A stretch of 64,000 bases of DNA, taken from the NCBI GenBank assembly GCA_035772735.1, contig JASDFA010000007.1, forward strand, positions 80,983,501 through 81,047,500, given 5' to 3'. The number at the start of each line of letters is the position of its first letter. Within the stretch, counting starts at the first letter, position 1. Position numbers and translations under genes: made by a program. Source of the DNA: Datura wrightii. Taxonomy: Eukaryota > Streptophyta > Magnoliopsida > Solanales > Solanaceae. Under the pieces are notes generated by a model. It saw only the letters and a program-made list of their open reading frames with translations. It had not been told where the DNA came from and ran no database searches. Shown here one piece after another: positions 11,702 through 23,167 of the stretch.

Positions 11702-11743
11702 CGTGTCACGGAGCCATCGCGGAGGCCTCACCTCCGTGACACG
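11702..11743 (-). repeat. 12-18-12 inverted-repeat module, Tekay copy 3
   Basis: Arms CGTGTCACGGAG and CTCCGTGACACG are perfect, with an 18-nt loop, about 20 bp upstream of the TATA box in transcriptional sense. Confidence 0.85.
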
Positions 11744-11908
11744 CTGCCATCGCGGAGGGGCTCTGCCTCGGCTCCTCTCGCGATGGTTCGACGGGTTTCT
11801 CGTCCGATCCTTTTCCCGGGCCTTTTCCTAGCACGTTTGGCCTTCAATTATGCTTAACCAACGTGCAAATAGGTCATCTAAGTGCCGGGAATTCTATGGG
11901 GTATAACA

Positions 11909-12983
11909 TATAAATTCAATTCTCTTATGATTCAATCCATGTTTTAGGATTATGAATATATATTTTCTACAAGTATCTTTTATGAACCTATTATTTTTAA
12001 GTTATGATGATTTTATTCAATTATGTATGATTTTTATGAATCTCAAGCTTATGTATCATGGCCAAGTCAACGATATTATTTTCATGGCTAGTTCACGTAT
12101 GACAAGTATGACCATGATTTTCAACTAGCACATGCAAAAACAAGTATGTTTCATGATTATGACTATGAGAAATATGCATGTTTTAGGAGTAGTATCTAGC
12201 ATCGAGTAGGTTGGGGTTCAGCGCACCCATGTCTTAGAACCATGTGCCATCATAGTAATATATTCATGTTTGGGGCCTTGCTAGAGTGTGTTTCTCCCAG
12301 CCCAATGGGGCTCACGAGTGATATCATTCCTTCAATGTTCTTTTTCCTGGCAAGGCTTAGGACAGCTCTGCCAACTTAGGCGAGATAGTTGGGCTGTATG
12401 TGCTCATTCATGATGGTGTCGATTATGACGAGTCTCCCATTGTTCCTCATGTTTTTAGATGTTCATGTGCAGGATTTATGATATCATGTTTTAAAGTATG
12501 CTTGACTCGTTGAACAGTTTATGGGCTTTTACTTATGATTTCAAATATGCTAAACCATATGATTTACTTTCAAACCCTTGGGTTATCATGTTTCAGTTTA
12601 TGATGAATATCTCATGCTTATGACTATCTCACAACTATGATTTTAGCATGTCGTCCTTACTGTCATGTTTTACTTACCTTACATACTCAATACATTTAAA
12701 GTACTGACCGCATACTTTTATGCTATATCATCTCATGATATAGGTTTGGGTGATAAATACCAGCCTTGACGTTAGCTTCTCTCCCACTTCAATCAGCTCA
12801 GCTCCTGCTTAGGTGAGTCCTCATGATCCGAGGACATCAGTTTTGTTACATGTTCTTTCTTTTATGTCTTTCTATTGTCAGATACTGGTAGAGCTGGTTG
12901 GGGATGTTGTCGCATCATCTCATCTATGACTAGAGGCTTTTCAGACAGTATATATAGATGTCCAGCGATTTTTCCTTGTAGTA
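11909..12983 (+). repeat. 3' part of a chromovirus LTR (family of F and H), plus orientation
   Basis: It matches the 3' half of the F LTR (about 46380-47420), including landmarks such as CAAGCTTATGTATCATG and GTGAGTCCTCATGATCCGAGGACATC. The similarity stops near 12983, after TCCAGCGATTTTTCCTTGTAG, so the LTR end and any internal region are missing. Element A inserted at its left edge. Confidence 0.75.
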
Positions 12984-13159
12984 GTCAAATTTCAGTGGTC
13001 GATACTTATAATGATAATTGAAAGAAAACCTACTATGATTATTGCAAGAATTGATGAAGAAAAACTCAAGAACAATGAAAAAATCAAAGCAAGAAATCTC
13101 CAAGACTTAAACTAAAATTCACAACACTTAGTCTCTCTTCGTGTCTAATCACGCCTGTA
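12984..13159 (-). repeat. Fragment of the LTR family seen at 42237-43533
   Basis: From about 13004 it matches 42596-42752 closely (for example GAAATCAAAGCAAGAAATCT in both, then GTCTCTCTTCGTGTCT). It is truncated by element D on the right. Confidence 0.65.
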
Positions 13160-15456
13160 TGTCACGACCCGAACATATGCCTAGATCGAGACATGGGACA
13201 AGGAGCCCCGAGAGAATTCAAGTCGACCCATGGCATGAACATTCATCTAATTCTATATCATTAAGAGGAATACTTAAAATGACGATATAGCGAAAACATA
13301 AATATAACATAGCATGATAAGAGAAACATACTAAAATACATAACAATTGAGTATTATAATTAGTCTGAAAGCCTCTATCGTATCAGATGGGTTGATGGGA
13401 AAACATCCCCAACTAAACCGGAAAAACTGAAACAAGAGGAACATCAATATGTAACATATGGCCCTCGGAAAATGAGGAATCACCAAAAGGCTGGTTGCTA
13501 AACTCTGAAATGGATTACTGGCGGGGCTGAGCCTGAGAGCCGGGTCTTGTATCATGAAACGATACAACATACAGCATGCAGTCAGTACATAGAATGTACC
13601 AAGTATGCAAGGTAAGTAAAATGGACATTTAAAAAGTATAAAAGCTCATAAATGATCATAAGAGTGGGACAACATACTCATAACATAAGTAGCATACGGT
13701 AACATAAGGCTTAAGGTTTTCAAAACATTCGTAATTCACTCGTAATCATAATCATAAGAGAAAAATCTTTATTGAACATGACTTGAGCCAATATACATAA
13801 TCATAAACATGCATCAATCATGAGGAACAGTGGAAAATTCTTATAACTGACATGCCCCATATGAGCATACATGGAACCCGACCTGTAAACCCCTAGTCGG
13901 GAGGGTATTCGTACCTTGCCAAGGGTAGAACCATGAAGGGCGTGATATCACACATGAAAGGGCCTATTTGGGAAAAGGGGACAGTCACAAGGGAGGTCCC
14001 ATCATGTCCTAAGGTGGCACATAGTTTTGAGATTCGGGGCAGAACCTGGGCCTCGAACCTACTCGGTGTTAAATACTACCATAACATATATAGTCCTCAT
14101 AGTATAATATGCATGAGATTCATGGGATAGTTAAATTATGATAATCATAAGCATGCTTGTAAATACGTGAACTAGCCATGAGGGTAAAACCCGTGGGTTG
14201 GCGAAATCATAATTAGTAAAATCATGAGATTTATGCATACTTATAAACCATATATAGACTTTGTAAATCATCAATTCATAATTGGCATTTGAATAAATCC
14301 ATATTACGAATCATAAATCATGATGGGTTTATGAATATCAACAATTGAGGTAAAGATCATAACTCGATTCATCATAGAACATGCATAATTAGGCTTAATT
14401 TAGTAGAAATAGAAATCAATAAATTTATAATCAAAATAGTTGTAAAATCTGATCATAATGCATAAAATATGATGTAAATCACGAAAGATAATAACCCATT
14501 GATAGATCATTAGAAGTCCACAAGATTTCTGTTAAAACCCCATAAGGTTTTTGATCAAACTTCATGAATTAGGAGAGATTGGGCACGGGTGTGAATGAAA
14601 GCACCCATTCATAACCCTACATACCTTGGGAAAAACAAATCTCACCACTCCTTGAAAGCCCAATGGAAATTGATGAAGAAAACCTTGAAGACAAGCTTGA
14701 TCACCTTCTCAATTTTCTAACTTTACATGCATGGGTTGTGAATAGGTTAGAAGGGCTTAACCTATCTTAATGCACTCAGAAAATAACTTAAAACAATGTA
14801 ATTTAGGACCTTAGAGTGTAGGAATGAGAAAAATGCCCTTAATGAAAAACCCTAAAAAATCTGTACTGGTGAACTAACGGACGGACTAACGGGTCATTGG
14901 AGGATGCCACAACTCGTGGTATTCATCCGTCGTCTACACTGTCAAAATTCCTGATCTCTGATTCATCCCCACGACTCGACACGATGAGTTGTTCTTTCAT
15001 ACCACGGATAGTTACATTGTCCGTTGCTTCCTCTTTCCAGGTCCTTCTCTCATCCTTCCAATGAGTCTCAGTACGACTCGTTACATCCTCCAATAAGTCC
15101 TGGTTTCCTTCTGTTAGGTAGACTGGAAAATATAGCAATCCCCATCCCACGACTGCTGACCACGACCCGTTACTTCTTACGCTGTGTTGTGGGATGACCT
15201 GTTATTTCCCCTAAAGTTGAAGTGCAGTTCTCACCATGACTCATAGAAATGACTCGTTCTATCATACAATGGGTCATTACTTCACCCGTTGTTACCCACT
15301 GAGACCAGGCCATAACTTCCCACAACTACTTTCCCACGGGTCATTAGTTGTACCAACGATCCGTTGGGTCGTCCGTTCTGTGGGATTTTTCCCAGTTTCA
15401 GCCAACTTCCATTATTAAATCCTAGGTCTTATCTTAGGCACTTCCGGGGTATTACA
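13160..15456 (-). repeat. Element D 3' LTR
   Basis: 2297 bp. On the minus strand it starts TGTAATACCCCGG and ends GGGTCGTGACA. It contains a dense set of CGACTCG/CGAGTCG-like motifs at about 14870-15400, in the U3 part. Confidence 0.88.
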
Positions 15457-15469
15457 ATATCTCCCCCTT
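15457..15469 (-). other. Polypurine tract of element D
   Basis: AAGGGGGAGATAT on the minus strand directly precedes the 3' LTR. Confidence 0.8.
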
Positions 15470-15699
15470 GGGAACATTCGTCCTCGAATGTTGGAAACAT
15501 ACAGAAAATAGAGACATGCAATTATTACACTCAAATATTGATCATTAAATCGAAAACTGACGGAATGACTATCTCCGATTCAAACCACATAGCTGAACTG
15601 ATTTCATGATTCACATACACCTTCATATACATAAAAGAAACTTGAACACATGTACTGAACATGAAAACTAAATAGAGTTTTAGGGCAAAAATTGATAGC

Positions 15700-17438
15700 T
15701 CAAGCTAGAATTGAGCCGGTAGAAAATAAATTTGGGTATCTAACCACCATATCCGCTTCGGCTTCCCACGCAGCTCCTTTAACATGCTGATTCCTCCATA
15801 ACATTTTAACTGAAGATACTTCCTTTTTCCTTAGCCTTCGAACCTGACGATCCAAAATTTCCACCGGAACCTCCTCATAGCTAAGGCTGTCTTTTACACC
15901 AACACTGTGCACCGGGAAAACTAGAGCTAGATCACCCAAACACTTCTTTAAGAGCGATGCATGAAACACATGATGCACGGAAGATAACTCTGACGGTAAC
16001 TCCAATTCATACGCCACCTTTCCAACTCTTCTCACAATCCGACAGTGGCCAACATAACGAGGGTTGAGTTTTCCTTTCTTTCCAAACTGCATCACTCCCT
16101 TCATGGGAGATACCTTCAGAAATACCTAATTATCCAGCTCGAACTATAATTCTCTCCTTCTCATATCGGCATAGGACTTTTGGCGACTCTGAGCGATTTT
16201 CAGCCTGTCCCTTATCAATTGAACCTTCTTCATAGCCTAATGAACCGAATCTGGCCCTATCATTGCTACCTCACCAACCTCAAACCATCCGATGGGTGAT
16301 CTACATCTCGCCCGTAGAGAGCCTCCAATGGCGCCATCTAAATACTAGAATTATAGTTATTATTGTAGGCAAACTCGATAAGGGGCAAGTGATCATCCCA
16401 ACCACCTTTGAAGTCAATTACGCATGCCCTCAACATGTCCTCAAGAGTTTGGATTGTCTGCTCCGCTTTTCCATCTGTTTGTGAGTGAAATGTTGTGCCG
16501 AGATTAACTTGTGTACCCAGTCCTTTTTTAAATGACCTCCAAAACTGAGAGGTAAATTGGGTACCCCTACTTGAAATGATGGATAAGGGAACTCCATGCA
16601 ATCAGACTAGCTCCCGGATATATAGTTTGGTGTAATCCTCCGCCGAATCCGTGGTTTTGATCGGTAGAAAATGAGCAGCCTTGGTCAACCTGTCCACCAC
16701 AACCCAAATGGAGTCATATTGTCAGCGAGTACGAGGTAAACCTGTGATGAAATCCATATTAATTTCTTCCCACTTCCAAGTAGGAATTCTAATATCCTGA
16801 AGCACACCTCCCGGTCTCTGATGCTCCACCTTTACTTGTTGACAGTTCGGACAATTAGCCACGAATTCTATGATATCCTTCTTCATGCCCTCCCACCAAT
16901 AGATTTCCCGTAAGTCACGGTACATCTTGGTGGAACCTGGATGGATAGAATACTTGGATCCATGAGCTTCATGCAACATCCAGCTCCTCAAATCATCAAC
17001 ATCCAAAACACATAGGTGACCCTGCTAGCGAAGCACACCATCTCCCCCTTTGGAGAAGACCTCCACCTTTTGATTCTGAATGACTTCTTTTAAGTTTACC
17101 AAAATCGGGTCCTCATCTTGTCTAGCTTTCACATCAGCCACCAAGGACGATTTTGATCCGTTCTGAACAACAACACTGCCATCGGTCAAGTCAACCAACC
17201 TAATTGCCAACCTTGCTAGTCGATGTACATCTTTCACTAGCTCCTTTTTCCCCCCATCTACATGGGACACACTCTCCATAGAGAGCCTACTAAGTGCGTC
17301 AGCTACTACATTAGCCTTGTTCGGATGGTATAGAAAACTCATATCGTAGTCCTTAAGTAGATCCAACCACCTCCTTTGCCGAAGATTGAGGTCCTTCTGG
17401 GTAAACACATATTGCAAACTCTTATGGTCCGTGAAGAC
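15700..17438 (-). pseudogene. Element D RNase H end, integrase and chromodomain (broken)
   Basis: The fragment begins in RNase H at VFTDHKSLQYVF and passes VVADALSRL, whose acidic residue is kept. It continues through the integrase zinc region (CPNCQQVKVEHQRPGG) and core (NMDFITGLPRTR) to a chromodomain ending WEAEADMVVRYPNLF at 15700. Stops interrupt it at several places (for example near 17023 and 16720), and a frameshift follows APLEALYGR. The second catalytic acid is lost: SSRGTQF stands where the family has SDRG. The upstream end is cut exactly by the LTR of element C. Confidence 0.82.
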
Positions 17439-18332
17439 TGTTCGGTGGTTTGGAATGCCTACACGCAGTGCACGTGGTCGAACAAGTAGTAAAATGGATA
17501 GAGTAGCCAAGTATCGATCCCACAGGGACTGGACCAAGGTAATAATCTAATTAAGTGTTAATAAACTCTACCTCTAATAATGCAGACAACAATTTCAAGA
17601 AGATTTTGGGAGTTTGTTTCCTAATTTATACTAATCTAAAACAAATGTACAATTTGAGTCTGAACTATAGTAATGAGCATGCTGAGGCTAAAACAAATAT
17701 GCAGGGAAGCAATTTATTGATACAAATTGGTTAATTTTTCCTTCAGTTGCTAGTCAAGAATTATTGCCTATGAATTAAAACTCTCGTATTTAATCCAACT
17801 TAAGAATCATGAACCTTCCACCTACATATCTGTGATAAGAAGAAATTCATGTTCTAGCCATACGAAACCGATTCCTTAATTGACTAATACGACTTTCAGA
17901 TATATTTCTATTCTGAAGGTAAATCAATTCTCAATTTTCCCAAACGAAGAAGAGATCATATCCTATTAATTCACAACTTTCCAATTTCTTTCTCTTTCGA
18001 GCGCAAACCGGATTTTTTAGATATACATTAATATTGGCCACACATTAATGCAGTAAAAACAAGAATTAATAGAACAACCATGAAAGAAAAGATGAAAAAC
18101 CAAGATGATCAATAATTACATTCCACTGCAAATGTTCTTAACCTCAGCAAGAAGTGAATTTAGCGACTCATTTGTGGATTAAACATCGTTAAATGAGTGT
18201 AAATCATACAAACAATTGGAATAAAGAAGAAAGAGATAGAGAAGAACCCTAAGAATTTCGTCCCCTCAACTGCCTGTAACCCATGTTCTTGCTCAACCAA
18301 GTCAGAATAATTAAAAATAAACCTAAGTGTGC

Positions 18333-18340
18333 TATTTATA
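18333..18340 (-). promoter_or_regulatory. TATA box of element C LTR
   Basis: TATAAATA on the minus strand followed by GCACAC, the same context as in element B (29779-29786). Confidence 0.7.
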
Positions 18341-18372
18341 CTAGTGGGAATTTTTCCCGGAATAACAAGCAA

Positions 18373-18414
18373 CATGTCACAGAGTGCATCGCGGAGCAAT
18401 GCCTCCGTGACATG
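18373..18414 (-). repeat. 12-18-12 inverted-repeat module, Athila copy (element C LTR)
   Basis: Arms CATGTCACGGAG and CTCTGTGACATG (minus sense) enclose an 18-nt loop containing GCTCCGCGATGCA, which is nearly the loop of the element B copy. Confidence 0.82.
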
Positions 18415-18851
18415 CCACAAACACGGACCCTCACTGGAATCAGGTCCTCCAGGTAATTATGCCCAATGTGCCACGGCGTGCAACGCGGGGCTTGGCCAAT
18501 GTGCCACGGCCCCAACGCGGACCTTCACTGGAACTTGTCCTATTTTAATCATCCGGGGCAGAATGCATCCGCGATGGCAGCGTGACACGGCTCCATTGCG
18601 GAGCTCCTTAATTTGTTGCATGACCTTAGCCTTTTCCACTGCTCGCTTCCGAGTCCATTCCCGATTTCTCCCAACATGCATCTTAGCTTCCTAAAATTAC
18701 ATTTTTCCTGCAAAACAACACTAATCATGTTGGTTAGTATAAATTCACATTTTAACTACAAATCACATGAGAATGTACAACTATCAATGGATAAACAAGA
18801 CGAAATGAAGCATTTGAGTATAACTTGGGCATATAATTCTACACAAGATCA

Positions 18852-18866
18852 CTTACCCCACACTTA
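18852..18866 (-). other. Polypurine-type tract of element C
   Basis: Minus-strand AAGTGTGGGGTAAG lies next to the TGATC LTR start. Element B has the same AAGTGTGGGGT block before its 3' LTR. Confidence 0.65.
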
Positions 18867-20646
18867 AAACTTTGTTCGTCCTCGAACAATAATCTCACAT
18901 CTCATGCAATTGACACCAAATCGTAGCTACTTTGGCTCGACAATTCAAGCTACGATTATACCGATTATTTACATAGCAAATCATCAAGAAAACATGCATA
19001 GTCTCATCAATACAATGACATTCAACACATTAAGACCTCCTAGACTCAAGAGTCGACTCTCGATCTCGGCAAACTCATGCAAATCTGCTGATCAAGACAT
19101 CTGGCACGAAATTAAATCTCTCGTTAAGCATGTGCCCTCACAACACAAGAGAATTTCCCCCTTTTCAATCATATGATCTCAAAAACATTATATGCAGGGG
19201 CATATGAACACTATTTCGCTCTCTCTCCTAAAGAATTCACATGCATCATGTCATGACCCATAAGCTTGCCTCTAGTGTATTACTCCACTAATATAAGGAC
19301 GAGTGATGTAAGATCACGTAGGACTTAACGGGTTGTAATGTAAGCTAAGGAACTAGTACATACTGGGCTAACCAATAATAGTAACTAGCACCCTTAAGCG
19401 CTTTTCCATACATCCGACCACATTATGGGCATTATTTCTTCCTTCATCCTCCCCTTTCTTGAAGCCTTTCTTTATTTTTGTTCCCATTTCTTTAAGCACA
19501 CTCGACTTAGTAACAAAGATTAGTTATACATCTTCATTTTATTAAATTCGGCAAGTGCACCTTTGACCTTTTCTTTACTTTCACCACTTCCGCTTTTCCT
19601 TTCTTTTCACAATTACCACTCCTTGACACTGTGGGAAAATTTCTTTTCTTGAGAGCTTAAGAGTTTTGGATCAAATTCACGGATAATGAAAAGAAGGGGT
19701 CAAGCTCAGTTTGTACCTTTTCGACAAAAGAAAAAAATTAGGCTAAAGGCTCAATGGGCTAACAAGGATGTACATTCAAGGTAGGTACGATATAAGAAAA
19801 AACTTTTGGTTAAATCAAAGAAATGCCAACATCCTTTCCTACAATACACATCCTTCATTTCATTTCGTACACACACCAGGCAAGTTCTAGACACTTCACA
19901 ATAGCATGGAAGAATCGAAACCTCACCACACTCTCATTGCACATGCTCAACTCAAGACATATTCACAGACTCTTCAATCAGCTAATTACAAGAATTCAAA
20001 CATTAAGCCTCAATCACACCGAATCGAACTCTATGGTATAGGTATCTCAACATCTTTACAAAGTTGCATGCTTTCATACGAATCACCTTTGCATTCTAAA
20101 TATCACGTACAACACGCAACCAGAATTCCGAACCATAAAGTAACGACACGTTCGGGATATAAACAAACAAAAGAAAAAAATTAAAAAGAACAAAGAATCT
20201 ACTCCTATCGACTACATTTCCCTTAAGACGGTCGTCATCCATCCATCAAAGGGAACGATCATTATTTACGACTTCGATTCAATGGGACTATTCTCGGTAA
20301 AAGCACCGAAAACAAACGCCGAGAAACCCAATCATAAAAAAGATTTCACGAATTTTTTTTTAAAAATATCGATAATTTTGATAAAACAACAATATTTAAA
20401 CAACTAGCTAACAACAACTCCATACGGCACACAACAGCTTCACATTAATTACAACACCAAGTTACAATACAAAACATAAACACCAAAATCACAGGGTCAC
20501 AATTTTTCACAGGCACAACAACAAAACATAAACATAAACAACAACAAAATAACCAGCACCTAACTACTCCCACCCCACACTCGAACACTGTCCCCAGTGC
20601 TCACAAAATTCAGCATAGCACAAGAGTAGGTGGTGAAACTCCCTGA
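18867..20646 (-). other. Element C 3' non-coding region
   Basis: I see no reading frame of substance. Blocks of it correspond to the 3' region of element B (about 27640-29253), for example the ATGGATGGATGAC block (minus strand near 20240) and the GTTCGAGGACGAACAA block next to the polypurine tract. This ties the two elements to one family. Confidence 0.7.
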
Positions 20647-21879
20647 TCAATCGAAGTATTCCACTTCTTCGTCAGGTGCGGTTGCCTCGTCCCCCATATC
20701 CGAATCACCCCCGCTATCCTCATCTGACTCAACATCTGAGTTATCGCGGCGTGTCTCCTCATCTGTGGGGACATCATCATCAACGGGCTCCATAAAAGCT
20801 GGCCCCACTCGGCATAGAGCCCTAGCATTTTCGCCGAAGGGGTAGTCCAACTCGAGCTGCCACAGATCATCTTCTATTGCTGGCCTCCCGCCTATGGGCA
20901 ACTGTAGCATCTGCATCCCAAACATGTGGGCCATATACTGATCATCCCGAGCATGTCGCTCAGCTAATGTGAGAACTGGCCCGTGAGTGGTGTCGGGTGC
21001 CTTAGTTTTGGTGACGTCCAAGGCACGCCTCTCCATCTGTGGGATGTAGTCCAGGGTCTCTTACTCAATATCCAGGCCCCTCAGGAACGTGGTCAGCAAG
21101 CCACCAAACCCGTACCTGTGCCCTTGCTGCAAACGGGCTCTCTTCATGGCGGAGATGATCACCGCCCCAACATTAATCTCCAGCCCTTTCATCAGGGCGT
21201 AGACCAAGCACACATGATCCCGGGTGACATCTGTCATGTGCACCCCCGGGATCAGGCAGGAACACATGATCTTAAGCTAAATTTTGGCTTCCCTGTTCAT
21301 TTGAGAGTAGGGTAGCGTCTAATGGTAGCCCCTCTCCTTATGCCTGCTTCACCGTGCTGTAGAACGGGCTCCACACAGAGTGCATCTTATATACGCATAT
21401 GGTGGAGTGATATTCAGCTTCCGGAGTACATAGGCGTTTGTGTCCCTCGCCCCCAAAATGGCATTAAGGTGATGGGGCTCAAAGGTGACTACCTGCCCCC
21501 TTATCTTGACGGTGTGACTTCAGAGTGTCGGGTTCCAGTTGGCGTAGAACTCCCGAATCAGGTGGAGATTGCACTCCTTGGGCTCTTCAAAAATGAAGTT
21601 CAGCCCCGCAGCGTCAATCCGGTGTACAATTCTAGGGAATTCCTGTGCCAACGGCTCCCTTGCAATATTCTCCTCGGGGAAGTATTTGTTCTCCTTATGC
21701 TTTGTGTACCATTTCTTTCCTTCGTCTGTCACCCATCGGGTTCCATATTGATGGCGTTGGCCGCGCGGAACCGCTGGAGCTGCTGGGACTGTTGTTCCCA
21801 GTCTAATTCTTTTCCTTTCGGCGCCCGATGTAGATGCGCCCTTTCCTTTGTCTTGCCTGCTTGCCATTGTTCCTGTCAA
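20647..21879 (-). pseudogene. Transposase_32-like (putative plant transposon protein) ORF of element C
   Basis: The likely start is the MASRQDKGKGASTSG stretch just after 21879. The N-terminal part is basic and low in complexity. The conserved block follows: YFPEENIAREP, then FPRIVHRIDAAGLNFIFEEP, then REFYANWNP. The frame continues after stops at about 21520 (after NPTL), near 21312 and near 21061. It passes VCLVYALMKGLEINVGAVI and closes with an acidic tail (about 20647-20760) rich in Asp and Glu. Such ORFs sit downstream of pol, in the env position, in many plant Athila-type elements; their function is unknown. Here it has at least three stops and is probably dead. No signal peptide or membrane segment is apparent. 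Confidence 0.75.
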
Positions 21880-23167
21880 ATCAAACAGACAGTCCCAAAG
21901 TTATTCAAATCAAAATTAGCTTCGACTAAGGTTGGGTTAAGCTAGGCCACCCCACACTTAGTCCTTGGCCACAATTACGACATTACGGCAAGATAATTTT
22001 CACTTTCCAATTTACAAAAAGATAACAACATGCCTCGTGCATTCAGAGAATTCGATGGGATAAATTCTACGTACTACTCAGAATTCGTACAGCTAATCAC
22101 AATCTCACCATCGATACCATTTCATCACATAACACTTAGCAAAAATTTCTCTCAACACAACCTATGCAATTCACCAATTTCTATGCAATTCAACAATTTA
22201 ATTCTCCCGAAAAATTCATCGTTTATTTAGCATATTCACATCAAGCCAACACAATTCACCATACCCAACATGCCCAACCCATAATTTCCACATTTTCAAT
22301 CGCATTTAGTTTCTTCGCAATCAAATTCTAACCCTAGCTACATATTTCACCAAAATTCGATCAAGCATGTATTTATCGAGTTCATACAATCAAAATGATA
22401 TTACGAACATCAATTAACAATAACTTAAATGAATTCAAGCTCAATTTACAATTAGGGCAAGTTTTACTCACTTCACATGCTCAAAATCGAAAAATTTGAC
22501 AAGAATTGAGATGAAGTTAAAGAACATACCTTTAATTCGATGAAATCGAAGAAAAGTGGAAGAAAACTTGTGCCTATGTCCGTGTCACATTGGGGAAGGG
22601 GGAGTTTTTGGGTGTTTGTCGCAGAGGGGGTGAGAAATGCGAGAAAATTGAGGGAATTCGGGGTTAAAAGGGGGATTTTCGCACGGGGCACCCGGCGAAC
22701 CGGTGTGACCCATCGCGATTAAAGCCTCAACGTGTCACGGAGGATAACGCGGAGCACCCCCTCCGTGACACAGAGCCAATGCGGAGGTATTCTGGAATTT
22801 TAAAAATTCCAGAATTACACCTCAATGTGTCACAGAGGGTAACACGGAGGCCCTCCTCCGTGACACGGAGCCATCACGCAGGCTCACTGTTTTGCCACTT
22901 TTTATTATTTTTCTCACCTCGATTTTTCCTTTGCGATCCTTTGTATTTTTGCCCTCCGTTCAACCTGAAAGTCATCTCACAACAAGAAATTGGTTAGAAT
23001 TCATAGGTTTCACATAAAATACAATTTTTGTTTTTATTTTTATTTTTCTATTTTTTTCTTTTTTATTTTTTTCTTTTCTACTAAATCTACTCAAGTATTT
23101 CAACAATTTCACGGGTTGCCTCCCGTACAGCGCCTGGTTTACCATCGCGACTCGACGTCATTGAAGC
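21880..23167 (-). other. Element C spacer between pol remnant and env-position ORF
   Basis: On the minus strand it starts with the post-pol block GGCGCTG...GGGAGGCAACCC, which element B shares at about 27333-27356. After a T/A-rich stretch it carries two inverted-repeat modules and a leader-like C-rich region before the ORF at 21879. There are no coding signals. Confidence 0.7.
22731..22867 (-). repeat. Two 12-18-12 modules with a 27-nt palindrome between them, internal to element C
   Basis: Module one is 22731-22772 (11 of 12 arm bases pair) and module two is 22826-22867 (10 of 12 pair). Both have 18-nt loops. Between them 22789-22815 is a perfect palindrome, ATTCTGGAATTTT on each side of a single A. 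Elsewhere in the window this module occurs only in LTR U3 regions. Confidence 0.82.

Larger units (their letters stand above)
1..11908 (-). mobile_element. Element A: Tekay/Del-type Ty3/gypsy retrotransposon, nearly complete
   Basis: Read on the minus strand, the order is 5' LTR (11908-9345), PBS, leader, gag, protease, RT, RNase H, integrase, chromodomain, polypurine tract and 3' LTR, which is cut by the window start. The coding region carries only about four stops and two frameshifts. The 1310 bp of 3' LTR in view differs from the matching part of the 5' LTR by roughly 30 changes on a hand count (about 2%), so the insertion is young. The leader is interrupted by a solo LTR of the same family in the opposite orientation. 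The right-hand target duplication should be TATAA (11909-11913); its left partner lies outside the window. The Tekay/Del call rests on domain order, the integrase-terminal chromodomain and the long (about 2.6 kb) LTRs. Confidence 0.9.
9345..11908 (-). repeat. Element A 5' LTR
   Basis: 2564 bp, bounded by TGTTATACC at 11908 and GTGACA at 9345 when read on the minus strand. The PBS follows directly. It is nearly identical to the 3' LTR at 1-1310 and forms the right arm of the inverted repeat with the solo LTR. Confidence 0.93.
17439..18851 (-). repeat. Element C 3' LTR
   Basis: 1413 bp. On the minus strand it starts TGATCTTGTG and ends CCGAACA. The terminal part has a small deletion compared with element B's LTR. 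It was inserted in the RNase H of element D. Confidence 0.87.

Noticed and set aside
20983..21945. Plus-strand frames of 110 and 207 residues opposite the Transposase_32-like ORF.
   Set aside because: The minus strand carries the recognisable conserved block (FPRIVHRIDAAGLNFIFEEP); the plus frames show nothing.
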